Shown here: positions 59,216 through 64,000 of the stretch, one piece after another | Layout: the number at the start of each line of letters is the position of its first letter | Numbering within the stretch: position 1 is the stretch's first letter | Assembly: GCA_965153355.1 (NCBI GenBank) | Contig: OZ231128.1 | Coordinates: 37,882,001-37,946,000 of the forward strand | Direction: 5' to 3' | Origin: Flaccisagitta enflata | Taxonomy: Eukaryota; Chaetognatha; Sagittoidea; Aphragmophora | Length of the DNA stretch: 64,000 nucleotides | Notes under the pieces: generated by a model | Database searches by the model: none | What the model was told of the DNA's origin: nothing | The model's input: the letters and a program-made list of their open reading frames with translations, nothing else | Made by a program: the position numbers and the translations under genes

Positions 59216-59935
59216 ACGTCATCCTTATCCGTGTTCTCGTTCATTGGTGTCAGAGCTCTTGACAGTCCTGTTTTCTTCGCCCGTTCTCTCTTTTCCGTTT
59301 CCTTTTGTCTTGTTCTTTTTTTTTCTTTATTCCATCACGCGTCTTTTCCTTTCTTTTTTTTTCTTTTTCTGCTGTCAGCTGCATTTAAAAAAAAAACTAT
59401 TCTAGGGTATGAAGGGCAATACGTCATCACATCAAATTTTGCCTCTACGCAAGTACAATGCATCCGAGTCGGGGTTTTTGTTGTCCTGTTGAACATACAG
59501 TGCAGTGAAGCAACGCCGTAGCGATTCCGCTTCGTAGGCACCTCCGCCCATAAAATATAAAACAAATTGAAACATTGTCGCATCGAATGCATTACCTTTT
59601 TTGGCCAAAAATGCAGCTTCGCTGTAAGCAACGATTTTGTACTGTTAAGCTTCACCTAACCTCAACTACAAAACTTCTAATGGGACAGCAAGTTGTATGA
59701 AAAGTGGAACAATATCCCTCACTATACCAAATTGAAATAAATGGAAGAGGGCCTTGTGAACCCTCACTGACTAGTTAACACGCGCACCACTCCTAGTTTT
59801 CCATAAAACAGAATCTGACAAATATTTCTTCTGAATTTAACCCAAAAGCATTACAGGTCAAGATTATCGAAATGTCCATTTACTTCATTTAATCCTCCTC
59901 TACGAACTATCGAAGACCAACTTTTCTTTTAAACA
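59216..59935. other. Unassigned DNA
   Basis: No gene, RNA or element recognised. TTTTTTTTC runs near 59310-59370. Confidence 0.35.
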
Positions 59936-59936
59936 A

Positions 59937-60034
59937 AAAAACAAAAACAAAAACAAAAACAAAAACAAAAACAAAAACAAAAACAAAAACAAAAACAAAA
60001 ACAAAAACAAAAACAAAAACAAAAACAAAAACAA
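59937..60034. repeat. (AAAAAC)n microsatellite, about 16 units
   Basis: Near-perfect AAAAAC hexamers. Confidence 0.95.
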
Positions 60035-60156
60035 ATGGAAATTACTTTACATAAGCACGCTCCTTGGCAGACTACATCTACCTATAAGATTCATAATGAT
60101 AACAAAAGATGGCTTTGTTCTGGTCAAGAGAAACTAAGAATAAACTGAAAAAAAAA

Positions 60157-60334
60157 AACAAGACCGGATACACGGCCATCAGTTGCAGGCGGAAATGCAA
60201 CTGTCCGCAACTAAAAATGTTCTAAAACGCTCATTTCCTCACTTTTCGACTCGTGTCCATGGACCAACAGACCAACCAACCAACCGACCAACGGACGGAC
60301 AAAGCCTCTTATAGAGTTGCGTGTCCGCAACTAA
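60157..60334 (-). mobile_element. Hairpin element, subfamily B variant with A-type 3' end
   Basis: On the minus strand: TTAG, GTTGCGGACACGCAAC, CTCTATAAGAGGCTTTGTCC, (GTTGGTTGG) zone, GAGTCGAAAAGTGAGG, GAGCGTTTTAGAAC, a second TTTTTAGTTGCGGACAG, CCTGCAACTGATGG, GCCGTGTATCCGGTCTTGTT. It combines a B start with the CCGTGTATCCGG end of A and C and holds an extra copy of the 5' word. Confidence 0.75.
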
Positions 60335-60378
60335 CAAGCCCAAGGGGGCAACAGTCGCGTGCGTCTGGAAATGACAAA

Positions 60379-60635
60379 AACAAGGCCAACATCTTACAGT
60401 CGCGTGCGGTTGTGAAGATCATAAGACTAAAAAACTAAAAGACTAAAAGACCGAAAGACTAAGAGACTAAATGTAAATTGACGTAAATTAACTTTAAATA
60501 ACATAGAATAATTTAAGATGACTTAAGATGACGTAAAACGATGTAAAAATGCTAAGCGTTACCGACATACAGACCGACCGACCGACAGACAGACGGACAG
60601 AGTGGGTTGTAGAGTCGCGTGCACGCGACTAAAAT
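60379..60635 (-). mobile_element. Hairpin element, subfamily D, full copy
   Basis: On the minus strand: TTTTAG, GTCGCGTGCACGCGAC (a perfect 16-bp palindrome), CTCTACAACCCACTCTGTCC, GTCGGTCGGTCGG zone, AAGTCATCTTAAGTCATC and TTTTAGTCTTTTAGTT repeat blocks, CAACCGCACGCGACTG, TTGGCCTTGTTTT. A second D end (ACAGTCGCGTGCG) lies just outside at 60350-60362. Confidence 0.85.
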
Positions 60636-62330
<1,695 letters not shown>

Positions 62331-62540
62331 TCTTCTTCTTCTTCTTCTTCTTCTTCTTCTTCTTCTTCTTCTTCTTCTTCTTCTTCTTCTTCTTCTTCTT
62401 CTTCTTCTTCTTCTTCTTCTTCTTCTTCATCTTCATCTTCATCTTCATCTTCTTCTTCTTCATCTTCGTCAATGACAGCTCATCCCTCATATCTCTCCCT
62501 TTTCCCTCTCTCGTATCCATGTCTTTGTCACTGTACGCGG

Positions 62541-62620
<80 letters not shown>
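62331..62620. repeat. (TTC)n, (GT)n and (CT)n compound repeat
   Basis: About 135 bp of TTC with TTCATC at its right end, then about 42 bp of GT and about 36 bp of CT. Overlapping poly-Leu, poly-Phe and poly-Ser ORFs are artefacts. Confidence 0.95.
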
Positions 62621-64000
62621 TCAACGTCTTACAGACTGTGTTGTAGCCCGCGGCGAAGTAATCATAGTGAGCCAGAAAGTTAAAGATAACGTCATAAAGA
62701 CCACTCTCACAGATGGAGAGACACTCGGACCTTTCCCTCATTTTGTTTTCTTGCATTTTATCCATTTGGTTCTTATGCCAAATCTACAACAGAATCACAA
62801 ACTCCACTTTTTCGTCTGTCTCAACTGTCACCATTTTTCGACCCCAAACTCAATAAAGAATCAGGGCCCTTTGAGCACTCCCGGGTGTTTGATTTTCCTA
62901 CTCTCCTCCATTTTTCCATAATGCCTATCATCTACTCTTTCTCCATTTATTTCTACCTTCTCAATCTTCATCCTTTTTTCCAGATTCACATTTTCCCAAT
63001 TTCCTTCCTTCACTCCCTTATAATCATCGCCACTTGCGTCATCAAGCATCCTCTTCTACTCCGTCTCCTCTATTTTCCTCCTTCTCATCTTCTTCTTCTT
63101 CCTGCTCATTTTCCACTTCCTCATTTTTTTCCATACATGCAACTGGCCTTTTAAGCCCTGAGGTGAAAACTCCAAGGCATCCCACAATCCATGCGCTGGT
63201 ATGGAAATGAGCTTTTCTTTCTTTCTTTTTTTTTTCCTCCTCTCTCTTGTTAATACGGTTGCCGGGTTGTGTCAACGATGAGAGACCACGTCTGGGAGGA
63301 GTAGAAACGGGAAATGGGATGACTTATATTGGGAAAGTTGGGGGGGGGGAATTCACCGAGTGATGGGGAGGAAGACAGTTATTGGTCTGGTCATTATCAT
63401 AAAAACCAAGCACCCTCTTTGCCTAAAGGCAAGGTCAAGAGTCATCAGCTTTTTTTGTAATGTAAAAAAAAAACACTTTGAGCATTAAGTAAGAACGTTT
63501 TTATGATAAATCAGGCACCGCTGAGGGAGCTCCAAGTCCAAGGTGAAAATAACATGAACGAGGTTTTTGTATTGTGCCAGAGGGTAATTTTATATGGAAC
63601 AAAGGCAGGTTCGTGGTGATGAGAGATTTACAAGAGGAAAAATGGCCGCGGGAGGAAAACGATACAGACTCATTGTCGCAACACAATTAAAGATAACTCA
63701 ATGGAATTAGAAAAAAAGAATAAAACAACGGGTAAATGTGTAAACAGGTGGTTGTGATAACGACAGCATCTGAGGCTTCCACGATGATTGTTTGAAATGC
63801 AGTGAAGCACTGCTAAAGCACACCCGCTTTTAAGGCATGCCCGCCTTTACGGCTTTACCATTTCAGAAATTCTGTAGTTATTATGATATTCATTAGGGCA
63901 TAGATTGGCTCATTCCCTTGATATGCGCTTATGTGAAGCTCAACTGTAGTATGGAAAGACGTCTGTGACAACTGCACTTGATACATCCGTTAAAAAGAGG
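62621..64000. other. Unassigned DNA to the window end
   Basis: Pyrimidine-rich to about 63150, then AT-rich. No gene, RNA or element recognised. Confidence 0.4.

Overview
The window looks like repeat-rich nuclear DNA of a metazoan, probably an aquatic invertebrate. It is moderately AT-rich, has no bacterial-style gene packing, no rRNA or recognisable tRNA, very long (GA)n/(CT)n and (CA)n/(GT)n tracts, an animal-type non-LTR retrotransposon with a PHD finger, and dozens of short inverted-repeat elements. I cannot name the species, and I see no intact host protein gene that I would defend.

Layout. 0.3-3 kb: a 75-bp minisatellite open in several frames, then a pile-up of short dispersed hairpin elements. 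3-9 kb: GA, GAA and TCTG tracts, one copy of a small inverted-repeat element made of GAGCGAGCG words, a 749-bp foldback element inserted cleanly inside a hairpin element, and a minisatellite framed by perfect 49-bp inverted repeats. 9-17 kb: AT-rich DNA, another foldback element, a broken transposase-like gene at about 11.1-12.8 kb, and three more hairpin elements. 17.07-20.43 kb: the only long real coding region, a minus-strand PHD + endonuclease + reverse transcriptase retrotransposon ORF. 20.5-27 kb: relatives of the 49-bp-TIR element, a TA-flanked MITE and long microsatellites. 27.72-35.83 kb: a foldback locus with two inverted arms of about 2.5 kb, each built of four units of about 525 bp, around a 3.2-kb spacer. 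36.1-37.6 kb: an element with inverted ends of about 100 bp. 38-47 kb: AAC, GA, CA and polypurine tracts and more hairpin elements. 47.3-57 kb: a 73-bp-arm hairpin with a 3-base loop, and at least five further foldback or TIR elements, two of them present in two copies. 57-64 kb: microsatellites, an acidic-codon minisatellite, two more hairpin elements and then largely featureless DNA.

The most unusual signal is the dispersed hairpin-element family. About twenty full or partial copies share one plan: TTTTTAG, a short terminal hairpin, a variable (GGTCCGTC)-like minisatellite, a conserved 3' module, and an end near GGCCTTGTTT. The arm word differs between subfamilies (GTCGCGTGC, GTTGCGGAC, GTCGCGGAC, GGTGCGAC), yet the matching complement appears again near the far end of the same copy. 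The three places therefore change together. That is what maintained base pairing, or recognition of a repeated word by one protein, would produce. The architecture (terminal hairpin, subterminal inverted repeat, central tandem repeats) resembles non-autonomous Helitron2/Helentron elements, but that assignment is inference.
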